64,000 bases of DNA, from assembly GCF_036127095.1 (NCBI RefSeq), contig NZ_CP108007.1, forward strand, positions 186,001-250,000, in the 5' to 3' direction. Each line of letters opens with the position of its first letter. Position 1 is the first letter of the stretch. This DNA comes from Streptomyces sp. NBC_00335 (GTDB lineage: Bacteria > Actinomycetota > Actinomycetes > Streptomycetales > Streptomycetaceae). Positions 32,973 through 41,094 of this stretch are shown here, one piece after another. The translations under genes were made by a program, and so were the position numbers. The notes beneath the pieces were generated by a model. That model did no database searches. It had not been told where the DNA came from and saw only the letters and a program-made list of their open reading frames with translations.

Positions 32973-33089
32973 ATGAACAACAACAACAGCAACAACAGCA
33001 ACAACGGGAACAACAGCAACAACGGCAACAACAACGTCGACAACGAGAACAACAACAACGGCAACAACAACGGCAACAACAACGCCTGA
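32973..33089 (+). CDS. Asparagine-rich 38-residue micro-ORF
   Basis: An ATG preceded by AAGGAC at good spacing opens a 38-codon frame in which 26 residues are Asn, all encoded by AAC, broken only by Ser, Gly, Val, Asp, Glu and a final Ala. No other codon family of the Asn type is used, and all third positions are G or C as in real genes here (except the stop). It ends 30 bp before a 10-bp perfect hairpin. There is no signal peptide. It could be a leader peptide sensing asparaginyl-tRNA, a disordered small protein, or simply an expanded AAC repeat. I do not recognise a family. Confidence 0.5.
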   Translation: MNNNNSNNSNNGNNSNNGNNNVDNENNNNGNNNGNNNA

Positions 33090-33119
33090 CCCGGGCTCAC
33101 ACCCCCCACACATCCGTGC

Positions 33120-33145
33120 GCCCCACCGCCCACCGGCGGTGGGGC
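33120..33145 (+). terminator. Stem-loop 30 bp after the Asn-rich ORF
   Basis: GCCCCACCGCC-CACC-GGCGGTGGGGC is an 11-bp perfect stem with a 4-base loop. Placed just after the Asn codon run and about 150 bp before the next + strand gene, it is either an ordinary terminator or the terminator arm of an attenuator. No alternative anti-terminator fold was worked out. Confidence 0.65.
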
Positions 33146-33294
33146 TCGCGGTGCGTTCCGGAATCCTTCCTCCCAGGTGGGAGTGACACCTGTGCGTTAA
33201 TCGAACCAATATCGCTCCGACAGCGCAGCTCCATAGCGTCCTGCTTGTCGCCGACCGCAGCGGCGCCGAAGTGGATTCGACTAGGAGACGACGC

Positions 33295-33528
33295 ATGCGA
33301 AGCACCCGCACCGCCCTCGCTACCACTCTTTCCGCCGTGGTCGCCGCACTGGCACTGACGGTCGGATCGGCGGGAGGGGCGGCGGCGAGCGAGCAGCCGC
33401 CGGCGCCCGTCGCCACCGGCGTCCAGGGCGAGGTGCCCTGGACCGGACCGATCCCCGGCGTGATCGGCGTGATCGGTGAGGTCGTCGAGGTCGTCGGGGG
33501 CCTCGTCCCGGAGGTTCCCTGGACCTGA
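33295..33528 (+). CDS. Small secreted protein, VPWT-flanked
   Basis: This 77-residue protein has a clear Sec signal peptide (MRSTRTALATTLSAVVAALALTV..., likely cut after GGAAA at about residue 32). The mature part of about 45 residues is hydrophobic and Val/Gly/Pro-rich, begins and ends with EVPWT, and contains no Cys. AGGAG lies 8 bp before ATG 33295. About 205 bp of intergenic DNA precede it. I recognise no family. Its position between the halogenase homologue and the SARP regulator may be incidental. Confidence 0.7.
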   Translation: MRSTRTALATTLSAVVAALALTVGSAGGAAASEQPPAPVATGVQGEVPWTGPIPGVIGVIGEVVEVVGGLVPEVPWT

Positions 33529-33551
33529 GCGCCGGGGGCCGCCGCAGACGC

Positions 33552-36545
33552 TCAGCCCTCCAGTACGCGGACCAGTCCGTCCGGCGGCACGGGGAGCGCC
33601 CCGGCCGCCGTGACGACCGTCAGCGCCTCGTCCACCCGTTCCCGCCACACGACCGCGCCGAGCTCCGCGAAGACCGCCCGCGCCGAGGTGAGCCAGCGCA
33701 CGGCGTCGCCGGAGCCCCGGACCGCCGACGACAGGCCCAGATCGGTCTCGATCCGGGCGCGCAGGAACCGGTCGGACACCTCCTTGGCCACTTCCAGCGC
33801 CTGGAGCAGCACGAACTCCGCCGCCTCCCACTGGCCCTGGCGCCAGCGCGCCTCGCCGATGCCGCGCAGGGAGTGCGCCTCACCGAGGCGGTCGCCGTCC
33901 TCGCGGGTCAGCTCCAGCACCTTGAAGCAGGTCTCCTCCGCGCCCGCCGGATCGCCGTGCCGCAGCAGCGCCTCGGCCAGCCGGTAGGTGTTCTGGGTCT
34001 CCCCCCGTACGCTGCCGGCCTCCCGGCTCTTGGCTATGGCTTCCGTGCACAGCGCGATCCCCTCGGCGGTGTTGCCCCGCTCCAGCTCCAGCTGGGCGAG
34101 CAGCCCCAGGACATGGGACTCGCCCGCCGTGTCACCGGTCGACCGGAAGCCCTCCAGCGCCTCCCGCGCGTCCTTGGTGGCGCCCTCCAGGTCGCCGGAG
34201 AAGCGGGCGCACAGCGCCAGGTTGCGCAGGGCCACCGCCCGGCCGTGCACCTCTCCGGACGCGTCGAACAGCGCCACCGACCGCACCAGCACCGGCTCGG
34301 CCTCCTCGTACTGGCGCTGGTAGATCGCCAGCGTGCCCAGCGAGCGCAGCATCGTCGCCTCGCCGAGCGCGTCGCCGGTGCGGACCGCGGCGGCCAGCGC
34401 CTGCTCGGCGCAGGACCGCCAGGCCTCCAGGTAGTTGTGGGCCTCGAAGAGCGTGGTGCTGTTCACCGTCAGCGCCCAGGCGTAGGCGGCCGACCGGTCC
34501 GAGTCCGCCGCCTGGTGGACGACGTCGACCAGGGCGGTGCGCTCCGACTCCAGCCACTCCACGGGGTCGGCCATCAGCTCCTCGACCAGCGTGTCCGGGA
34601 GCGCGTACGGCGTCAGTTCCCCGTACCCCATCACGTGGTTGCCGCCGTAGGTGCGCCGGCGCGCGATGTCCGCGAGGCCCAGCCAGCCGCCGTACGCCCG
34701 GGCCAGCGAGGCCCCGCGGTCCTCCTCGCTCTCCTCCGCCTGGGCGCACTCCAGGGCGAACAGCCGCAGCAGGTCCTGGAAGCGGTAGCGGGTGGCGGGC
34801 CCCGAGGGCGGTGCGACCTCCAGCAGTTGCGCGTCGACCAGCTGCTCGATCAGGTCCTCGGCGTCGATCGGTGCGACATCGGCCAGCGCCGCGCCCACCC
34901 AGGCCGAGAAGTCCGGCACGGTCAGCAGGCCCAGCCGGCGGTACAGCTGCCGGGCGGGCGCCGGCAGGTCGCGGTAGCTCAGCCGGAAGCCCGCCCGCAC
35001 CCCGCCCTCGCCCGGGCTCAGCTCGTCCAGCCGCCGGCGCTGGTCCTCCAGCCGCGTGACCAGGTTCCGCACCGACCAGTGCGGCTTCGCCGCCAGCCGA
35101 GCTCCGGCGATGCGCAGCGCCAGCGGCAGCCGGTCGCACAGCACCCCGAGCCGTTCCGCGGCGCCCGGGTCGGCGCTGATCCGCTGCTCGCCCGCCACTT
35201 CCCCGAGGAGGGCGGTGGCCTCCTGGGGGTCCATCGCGTTCAGGCCGATGCGCAGGACGGCGTAGTCGCCGATCAGATCGTCCATCAGGTCGCGGCCGGT
35301 GATGATCACGCAGCAGCGCCCGTTGCCCGGCAGCAGCGGCTGGATCTGCTGGAAGGAGCGGGCGTTGTCCAGCACGATCAGCACGCGCTTGCCGCCCAGC
35401 ACGCTGCGGTAGAGACCGGCCCGCTCGCCGGGGTCGGCGGGGATCTGGTGCGTCGGCACGCCGAGGTCGCGCAGGAAGCGGTCGAGCGTGGTGGCCGGCG
35501 AGACCGGCTCGTACGTCTCGTCGTAGCCGCGGAGGTCGGCGAAGATCTGGCCGTCGGGGAACCGGGCGGCGATCTGGTTGGCCCACTGGACGGCGAGGGC
35601 CGTCTTGCCGACGCCCCCTATGCCGCTGATCGCGGCCATCGTCAGGGGCGACTGGCCCAGCCGCTCGTCCAGCATCCGGTCGAGCTCGCTGAGCTCCTTG
35701 GCCCGCCCGGTGAACGAGGCCGACGCGACGGGGAGCTGGGCGGCGGCGGCCGTCGCGGGCGCCGGGGCGGGATTGGCGCGCGGCTGGGTGAGCTCGGGCG
35801 AGTCGCGCAGCACGAGGTCGTGCAGTCCCTGCAGGACCGAGCCCGGCTCGATGCCGAGCTCGTCGACCAACAGCCTGCGGCCCTCGCGGTAGACGACCAG
35901 CGCGTCCGCACGCCGTCCCGAGCGGTAGTGGGCGAGCATCAGGTGCGCCCGCGCCTGCTCGCGCAGCGGGTTCTCCGCCACCAGGGCCGTGAGCTCGGGG
36001 ATCAGGGGGCGGTGCCGGCCGAGCTGGAGGCGCAGGCCGGCGTACTCCTCGTGGACGTCCAGCCGCAGTTCCTCCAGGCGGGCCGCCTCCTGTTCGATCC
36101 GGGCCCCGCTGATGCCGTCCAGGGCGCGGCCCCGCCACAGGGAGAGGGCCTCGGCGAAGCTGTCGCAGGCATCGGAGGTGCGGCCGCCGCGGCTGAACTC
36201 CCGGGCCTGGCGGACCCGGTCCTCGAAGAGGACCGAGTCGATGCGGTGGTCCAGCGGGTTGAGGACGTAGCCGGGGTGCGAGGTGGCGATCAGCCCCGAA
36301 GCGTCCGCCGCCGCGTTGAAGACCTTGCGCAGGCCGGCGATGCAGATGGCGATCTGGTTGCGGGCGGTGGTCGGAGCGCCGTCCGGCCATACCGCCTCGA
36401 TCAGGCTGTCGACGGAGACGATGCGGCCCGGTGACAGCAACAGCATGGTCAGCACGGTCCGTTGCCGGGCGCCGCCCGGCCGTAGGGCCTTTCCGCCGAT
36501 GTGCACGTCGAGAGGACCCAAAAGTCTGAAGACGACCTCTCGCAC
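33552..36545 (-). CDS. AfsR-like SARP regulator (wHTH-BTAD-NB-ARC-TPR)
   Basis: This 997-residue regulator has an OmpR-type winged helix (1-95: VVFRLLGPLDVHIGG..., SVDSLIEAVWPDGAP), a bacterial transcriptional activation domain (about 100-245), an NB-ARC ATPase with P-loop GIGGVGKT (308-315), and a C-terminal TPR array. This is the AfsR layout; such proteins activate antibiotic clusters by binding direct repeats near -35 regions. I took the GTG at 36545, as SARPs usually start just before FRLLGPLEV and a GGGGGGA site precedes it; ATG 36608 is an alternative adding 21 residues. It is read divergently from the phospholipase gene. It is the best candidate pathway activator. Confidence 0.92.
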   Translation of the reverse strand: MREVVFRLLGPLDVHIGGKALRPGGARQRTVLTMLLLSPGRIVSVDSLIEAVWPDGAPTTARNQIAICIAGLRKVFNAAADASGLIATSHPGYVLNPLDHRIDSVLFEDRVRQAREFSRGGRTSDACDSFAEALSLWRGRALDGISGARIEQEAARLEELRLDVHEEYAGLRLQLGRHRPLIPELTALVAENPLREQARAHLMLAHYRSGRRADALVVYREGRRLLVDELGIEPGSVLQGLHDLVLRDSPELTQPRANPAPAPATAAAAQLPVASASFTGRAKELSELDRMLDERLGQSPLTMAAISGIGGVGKTALAVQWANQIAARFPDGQIFADLRGYDETYEPVSPATTLDRFLRDLGVPTHQIPADPGERAGLYRSVLGGKRVLIVLDNARSFQQIQPLLPGNGRCCVIITGRDLMDDLIGDYAVLRIGLNAMDPQEATALLGEVAGEQRISADPGAAERLGVLCDRLPLALRIAGARLAAKPHWSVRNLVTRLEDQRRRLDELSPGEGGVRAGFRLSYRDLPAPARQLYRRLGLLTVPDFSAWVGAALADVAPIDAEDLIEQLVDAQLLEVAPPSGPATRYRFQDLLRLFALECAQAEESEEDRGASLARAYGGWLGLADIARRRTYGGNHVMGYGELTPYALPDTLVEELMADPVEWLESERTALVDVVHQAADSDRSAAYAWALTVNSTTLFEAHNYLEAWRSCAEQALAAAVRTGDALGEATMLRSLGTLAIYQRQYEEAEPVLVRSVALFDASGEVHGRAVALRNLALCARFSGDLEGATKDAREALEGFRSTGDTAGESHVLGLLAQLELERGNTAEGIALCTEAIAKSREAGSVRGETQNTYRLAEALLRHGDPAGAEETCFKVLELTREDGDRLGEAHSLRGIGEARWRQGQWEAAEFVLLQALEVAKEVSDRFLRARIETDLGLSSAVRGSGDAVRWLTSARAVFAELGAVVWRERVDEALTVVTAAGALPVPPDGLVRVLEG

Positions 36546-36803
36546 CGCCGCGGTCCCCCCGGTCTCTTCCCAGCGCCTTCGTGCAATCCCCCCGATGCAC
36601 CCGCCCATGTGATCAGTTACCGACGAGTAGATCCAGGTGAATCCCTTTTTGGGGTGTGGTTTATCCGTGCGCTTCGGGCAAATGGAACGGTCGTTCGCCA
36701 AAAGGTTCCGTATAGCTGCGGCGGGGATCCCCGATAAGCGCCGCCTCCACTCTGATGGCCCGGCCCGGGAAAATCCCGGCGCCCCGTCTGTTGGAGGACT
36801 CTG

Positions 36804-37280
36804 ATGCGCCGTCGCCTCGCCGCCGTTGTCGCCACCGCCGTGACCGGCATAGTCGCATTCGCGGGCCCGGCCACCGCCGCGCCGGCCGACAAGCCCCAGG
36901 TGCTGAGCAGCTGGACCCAGAACGGCACGGTCAGTTACAACGCCTGGAGCGCCGCCCGCTCCTCGCAGGGCAGCTGGTCCGCGTACGGCTTCGACTGGTC
37001 GACCGACTACTGCAGCTCCTCGCCCGACAACCCGCTCGGCTTCCCCTTCCAGACCGCCTGCGCCCGCCACGACTTCGGCTACCGCAACTACAAGGCGGCG
37101 GGCTCCTTCAGCACGAACAAGCCGCGCCTGGACGACGCCTTCTACGGCGACCTCAAGCGGGTCTGCTCCGCCTACTCCGGCCTCAAGAAGACCTCGTGCG
37201 ACTCCACCGCCTGGACCTACTACCAGGCCGTCAAGGCCTTCGGCAACAGCCCGGCCGTCGACGGCAGCGTCTCCGTCTGA
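36804..37280 (+). CDS. Secreted prokaryotic phospholipase A2
   Basis: This 158-residue protein has a signal peptide (MRRRLAAVVATAVTGIVAFAG, cut near TAAPA) and the bacterial PLA2 motif ACARHDFGYRNYK containing the catalytic His-Asp pair. Further Cys residues (DYCSS, RVCSAY, TSCDS) can form the family's disulphides. It hydrolyses sn-2 fatty acyl chains outside the cell. It sits between the SARP gene and the peptide-building genes and is probably not a biosynthetic step; it may be an unrelated exoenzyme. Confidence 0.93.
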   Translation: MRRRLAAVVATAVTGIVAFAGPATAAPADKPQVLSSWTQNGTVSYNAWSAARSSQGSWSAYGFDWSTDYCSSSPDNPLGFPFQTACARHDFGYRNYKAAGSFSTNKPRLDDAFYGDLKRVCSAYSGLKKTSCDSTAWTYYQAVKAFGNSPAVDGSVSV

Positions 37281-37403
37281 CCGGGACGCGGCCGGACGGC
37301 GCCGCGGGCCGGCGCTGTAGCGGCCGCATAGTTTTCGGCATGCTGCCCGGCCGACCCTCGGTTACGTCACACGAACACGTGCGCAGAGAAGAGGGATCCG
37401 ACC

Positions 37404-38357
37404 ATGCAGAGCACGGCCGAAGACAGGACGGGCACCTGGGCCCCGTTGGAGATCAGCGCCGACGGGGCCGGCGCCGACCGGCTCGCCGGACAGCTCGCCG
37501 AGACCGCCGGGGAGGAGGGCCTGGCCGCCCTGCTCACCAAGGAGAAGGGGATCGTCCTGCGGGGCTTCGGGATCACCCCCGACAGCCTCCCGGACGTCCT
37601 CGACCTGCTGCTCCCCAACCGGCTCGCCTACGTACACGGCAACTCCCCCCGCACGAAGGTCGGCGGCAACGTCTACACCTCGACCGAGTACCCGCCCGAG
37701 TTCACCATCTCCATGCACAACGAGATGAGCTACGCCCACCAGTGGCCCACCCGGCTCGCGTTCTACTGCGAGAAGGCCGCGGCCACGGGCGGCGCCACCC
37801 CCGCCCTGGACGCCGCGCGCTGGCTCGGCGCGCTCGACCCCGAGGTCCGCGAGGCCTTCGCCGGCGGCGTCCGCTACCTGCAGAACCTGCACGACGGCTA
37901 CGGCCTAGGCAAGAGCTGGCAGGACACCTTCGAGACCAAGGAGCGCGACGACGTCGAGGCCTTCCTGGCCACCTCCGGGGCCGAATGGACCTGGAAGGCG
38001 GACGGCGGACTGCGCATCTCCCAGCACCGCCCGGCCACCACCCGCCACCCCGTCACCGGCGCCGAGGTCTGGTTCAACCAGGCCGACCAGTGGCACCCCG
38101 CCGGACTCGGCGACGACACCGCCGCACAGCTCGCGGCGATCATGCCGGCCGAGGACCTGCCGCAAGCCGTGACCTTCGCCGACGGCAGCCCCATCCCCAC
38201 CGCCTTCGTCGAGCAGATCCGCGACCGCGCACTGGACAACGCCGTCGACGTCGACTGGCGCGAGGGCGACCTGATGCTCATCGACAACGTCCTGCTGGCG
38301 CACGGCCGCCGGCCGTTCACGGGCACCCGCCGGGTCCTCGTGGCGATGTCCGGCTGA
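37404..38357 (+). CDS. SyrP-like Fe(II)/2-oxoglutarate amino-acid hydroxylase
   Basis: This 317-residue TauD-superfamily oxygenase has H105-N-E107 (SMHNEMSYAHQWP) and distal H300 (LLAHGRRPFTGTRR) as iron ligands. The HNEMSY...WP...FYCEKAAATGGATP layout is that of SyrP-like enzymes, which beta-hydroxylate a carrier-bound aspartyl residue. The cluster has two A domains with Asn-like pockets (in NRPS-1 module 2 and NRPS-2 module 2), natural targets for beta-hydroxylation. It leads the peptide operon and is joined to the phosphopantetheinyl transferase gene by a 1-bp TGATG overlap. The substrate is inference. Confidence 0.88.
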   Translation: MQSTAEDRTGTWAPLEISADGAGADRLAGQLAETAGEEGLAALLTKEKGIVLRGFGITPDSLPDVLDLLLPNRLAYVHGNSPRTKVGGNVYTSTEYPPEFTISMHNEMSYAHQWPTRLAFYCEKAAATGGATPALDAARWLGALDPEVREAFAGGVRYLQNLHDGYGLGKSWQDTFETKERDDVEAFLATSGAEWTWKADGGLRISQHRPATTRHPVTGAEVWFNQADQWHPAGLGDDTAAQLAAIMPAEDLPQAVTFADGSPIPTAFVEQIRDRALDNAVDVDWREGDLMLIDNVLLAHGRRPFTGTRRVLVAMSG

Positions 38358-39160
38358 TGGGCGCGTCAGGGACCCCGGCAGCACTCCGGTCCCCGGCGGT
38401 CACCGCACTGCACCGGAACCTGCTCGACACCGGCGCCGTCCACGTCTGGCAGGGCCGCGCGCCCGGCCTGCTCTCACCCGCCGACCGGGCCGTGCTCTGC
38501 GCCCAGGAGCGCGAGCAACTGCGCGGCATGGCGGCCGGGGCGGGCGTCCACTACGCGGGCGTCCACGCCGCCGTACGCCGCATCCTCGCCCGGTACGCCG
38601 GCGTGGAGGCCGAGGCGCTGCGCATCGGCCGCCGCGCCTGCCCGCGCTGCGGGGGAGCGCCCCACGGCCGGCCCGGCATCGAATGGCCCGACCGCTCCCT
38701 GGAGTTCAACCTCTCGCGGTCCGGGTCCCACTGGCTGCTCGCGATCGCCGCCGGCCGCCAAGTGGGCGTGGACATCGAGGACGGCGCCGCCACCGAGGTC
38801 TCCGAGGAGTCCTCGCTGCTGGTCATGTCCCGCTCCGAGCTCGCCCACATCGAGGGGCGGCCGGACGCGGAATCCCGCCGGCAGGCCTTCTTCCGCTGCT
38901 GGACCCGCAAGGAGGCCGTGCTCAAGGCCAGCGGCGTCGGCATCGTCGTCGACCTGCCGGGCGTCGAGGTACAGCCGCAGACCCGTCCCGCGGCGCTGGT
39001 CCACCACGCCGAACCCACCGGCCCCTCGACCTGGCGCGTCGAGGACCTCCCGCTGGTCCCGCCCCTCTTCGGAGCGGTGGCCCAGGAGGCGGCCGGCGCG
39101 GGCCCCGTCGTCCACCACCGCCTCGCGGAGACGGACGCAGGGATTCGCATAGATGGCTGA
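38357..39160 (+). CDS. 4'-phosphopantetheinyl transferase (Sfp type)
   Basis: This 267-residue Sfp/Gsp-type enzyme converts apo carrier proteins to the holo form. The magnesium-binding motif is GVDIED and the second motif is FRCWTRKEAVLKASGVG; LEFNLSRSGSHWLLAIA precedes them as in the family. It can serve the NRPS T domains and the PKS ACP. A CxxC (ACPRCGG) near residue 95 is seen in many actinobacterial members. The ATG overlaps the hydroxylase stop, so both are translated together. Confidence 0.95.
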   Translation: MGASGTPAALRSPAVTALHRNLLDTGAVHVWQGRAPGLLSPADRAVLCAQEREQLRGMAAGAGVHYAGVHAAVRRILARYAGVEAEALRIGRRACPRCGGAPHGRPGIEWPDRSLEFNLSRSGSHWLLAIAAGRQVGVDIEDGAATEVSEESSLLVMSRSELAHIEGRPDAESRRQAFFRCWTRKEAVLKASGVGIVVDLPGVEVQPQTRPAALVHHAEPTGPSTWRVEDLPLVPPLFGAVAQEAAGAGPVVHHRLAETDAGIRIDG

Positions 39161-39220
39161 TAGAGGCCCCCCGCACATTGGTTCAGGCATCCCTGCGGTC
39201 CAGGGAGAGAGAGGAAACGA

Positions 39221-40096
39221 GTGAACCAGGCCGTACACCGAGGAATCATCTCCACCATCGGGAGCACCCCGCTCGTGGAGCTGAGCCGCCTCCTCGACGG
39301 ATTCCCGTCCCGCGTCTTCATGAAGATGGAGCGCCACAACCCCGGCGGAAGCATCGAGGACCGCACGGCGCTCTCCCTGGTCCGGGAGGTGATCCGGCGC
39401 GAGGGGCGCGTCCCGGACGGCTCGCTCGCCGTCGAGATCTGCACCCCCGAACTCGCCGTCTCCCTCGCGCAGGTGTGCCGCTACTACGGCATCGACTTCC
39501 TCGCCCTGCTGGAGGGCGGAGCACCGGACCCCTTCCCGGCGCTCCTCACCGCCTACGGGGCGCGCCACGAGGCGGTCGCCCCCGGAACCGCCCCCGAGCG
39601 GATGGCGGAGATCATCGCCACCGTCTCCCCGGCGTTCCGCCTCAGCACCAGCGCCGCCCCCGTGTGGCCGCAGGAGGACAGCGACACCATGCGGGAGATC
39701 GCCGAGGCCCTGGAAGACCGGGTCGACCTGGTCCTGTGCGACCTCGCCTACCCCCGCACCCTCGGCGGCTGCGCCGAGTTCGCCAGGATCCAGGGCCTGG
39801 ACACCGCCGTCGTCGGGGTCAGCCGCGGGCCCGCCCCGGTGCCCACCGGCCCGCTGGCGATCCCCTTCGGCGTCGACGACGTGGTGTGGGTCGACCAGAA
39901 GGAAGCGGCCCTCATGCGGGAACGGCTGCTGAGCACCGAGGGGCTGCTCGCCGACTCCACGGCGGGCGCGGCCGCCGCGGCCCTCGTCCAGCTCGCCCAC
40001 CGGATTCCGGCCGGATCGAACTGCGTCATCGTCGCTCCGGCCGGCGGGGACCGCTGCCCGGAGAACTTCGAGCATAAGGAAGCGACACCATGCTGA
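39221..40096 (+). CDS. SbnA-like PLP-fold pseudoenzyme (Schiff-base Lys replaced by Glu)
   Basis: This 291-residue protein of the cysteine synthase/SbnA fold is clearly related to the complete SbnA at 41091 (GSTPLVELSRLL..., MKMERHNPGGSI). The PLP lysine is replaced: NPGGSIEDR with E46 where SbnA has Lys. The substrate loop SSSGNLG is also lost (EICTPELAV). PLP chemistry is therefore not possible. It keeps an intact frame, a GTG start with GAGAGAGGAAAC upstream, and a 7-bp overlap with sbnB, so it is translated and maintained. It may be a structural or regulatory partner of the active synthase. Confidence 0.88.
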   Translation: MNQAVHRGIISTIGSTPLVELSRLLDGFPSRVFMKMERHNPGGSIEDRTALSLVREVIRREGRVPDGSLAVEICTPELAVSLAQVCRYYGIDFLALLEGGAPDPFPALLTAYGARHEAVAPGTAPERMAEIIATVSPAFRLSTSAAPVWPQEDSDTMREIAEALEDRVDLVLCDLAYPRTLGGCAEFARIQGLDTAVVGVSRGPAPVPTGPLAIPFGVDDVVWVDQKEAALMRERLLSTEGLLADSTAGAAAAALVQLAHRIPAGSNCVIVAPAGGDRCPENFEHKEATPC

Positions 40097-41094
40097 TTCT
40101 GCGTCATGCCGACGTCCGGCAGATACTGGACGGGCAGGAACGCCTCGTCGCCGACGTCGTGGAAAAGACGTACAAGGCCCATGACGAAGGCCGTACCGCA
40201 CTGCCGCACTCGATATTCCTGCGCTTTCCGGACGCCCCGCGCGACCGCATCATCGGTCTTCCCGCGTTCGTCGGAGGAGACGAGCCCGCGACCGGGATGA
40301 AATGGATATCCTCCTTTCCCGGAAACCTCGAACAGGGTCTGGAACGCGCCAGCGCGGCGATCATCCTCAACGAGGCGGGAACCGGCCGCCCGGCCGCCCT
40401 GGTCGAGGGCTCGGTGATCTCCGCCAAGCGGACCGCCGCCAGTGCGGCCGTCGCCGCGCGGCTGCTCACCGCCGAGCCGGACACCCACGGCGCCGCACTC
40501 ATCGGCTGTGGTGTCATCAACCTGGAAGTGCTGCGCTTCCTGCGCTCGGAGCTGCCGGGGCTGCGCCGGGTCACCGTCCACGACCAGGATCCGGCCCGCG
40601 CCGAGCTCTTCGCCCGCCGCGCCGCCGAGCTCACCGGCCTCGGCGTGACGGTCGCGGACACGGCCGGCGAGGCCCTCGCGGCCCACCGCCTGGTCTCCCT
40701 CGCCACGACCGCCGCCGCGCCCCACCTCGACCTCGCCCCGCTCGCCACCGGGTCCACCGTCCTGCACGTCTCCCTGCGCGACATCAAGGTCGAGGACATC
40801 CTCGCGGCGCAGAACGTCACCGACGACACCGACCACGTCAGCCGCGAGCAGACCTCGATCCACCTCGCCGAACAGGCCACCGGAAACCGGGACTTCGTCG
40901 ACGCCGAGATCGGCCGGATCCTGCGCGACCCCGCCTCCTTCCGCCGCGACCCCGCCCGCACCCTCGTCTACTCCCCCTTCGGACTCGGCGCCCTCGACAT
41001 CGCCCTGGCCGCCCGCGTCCACGCCGAAGCCGCCGCCAAGGGGCTGGGCGTGGAGGTGGAGGGCTTCCTGCCCGGGGAGACCCGCCCCTCATGA
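40090..41094 (+). CDS. sbnB: SbnB-like dehydrogenase for L-2,3-diaminopropionate
   Basis: This 334-residue protein is of the ornithine cyclodeaminase/mu-crystallin family, with substrate region GMKWISSFPGN, VEGSVISAKRTAASAA, and NAD fold AALIGCGVINLEVLRFL. SbnB oxidatively splits N-(2-amino-2-carboxyethyl)-L-glutamate made by SbnA, giving L-2,3-diaminopropionate and 2-oxoglutarate. Its position between two SbnA-type genes, with overlaps on both sides, makes the SbnA/SbnB assignment firm. The product would feed an A domain in the downstream NRPS; module 4 of NRPS-2, whose pocket has Glu and Asp, is the best candidate. Confidence 0.92.
   Translation: MLILRHADVRQILDGQERLVADVVEKTYKAHDEGRTALPHSIFLRFPDAPRDRIIGLPAFVGGDEPATGMKWISSFPGNLEQGLERASAAIILNEAGTGRPAALVEGSVISAKRTAASAAVAARLLTAEPDTHGAALIGCGVINLEVLRFLRSELPGLRRVTVHDQDPARAELFARRAAELTGLGVTVADTAGEALAAHRLVSLATTAAAPHLDLAPLATGSTVLHVSLRDIKVEDILAAQNVTDDTDHVSREQTSIHLAEQATGNRDFVDAEIGRILRDPASFRRDPARTLVYSPFGLGALDIALAARVHAEAAAKGLGVEVEGFLPGETRPS

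Noticed and set aside
32873..33133. Minus-strand frame with a poly-Leu stretch that looks like a membrane protein
   Set aside because: It is the reverse complement of the AAC repeat. The + strand Asn frame has a ribosome site and a fitting stop and hairpin; the Leu run has no such support.
32894..33358. + strand frame containing a poly-Gln run
   Set aside because: It reads the same AAC repeat as CAA in another frame, and CAA is a rare Gln codon in this type of genome.
34132..36600. Second large minus-strand frame overlapping the SARP gene
   Set aside because: It is an Arg/Pro/Gly-rich shifted frame; the frame used has clear wHTH, BTAD and P-loop motifs.
36804..37280. Phospholipase A2 as a lipid-supplying step of the pathway
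   Set aside because: It has a secretion signal and is a common Streptomyces exoenzyme; nothing in the sequence ties it to the acyl chain.
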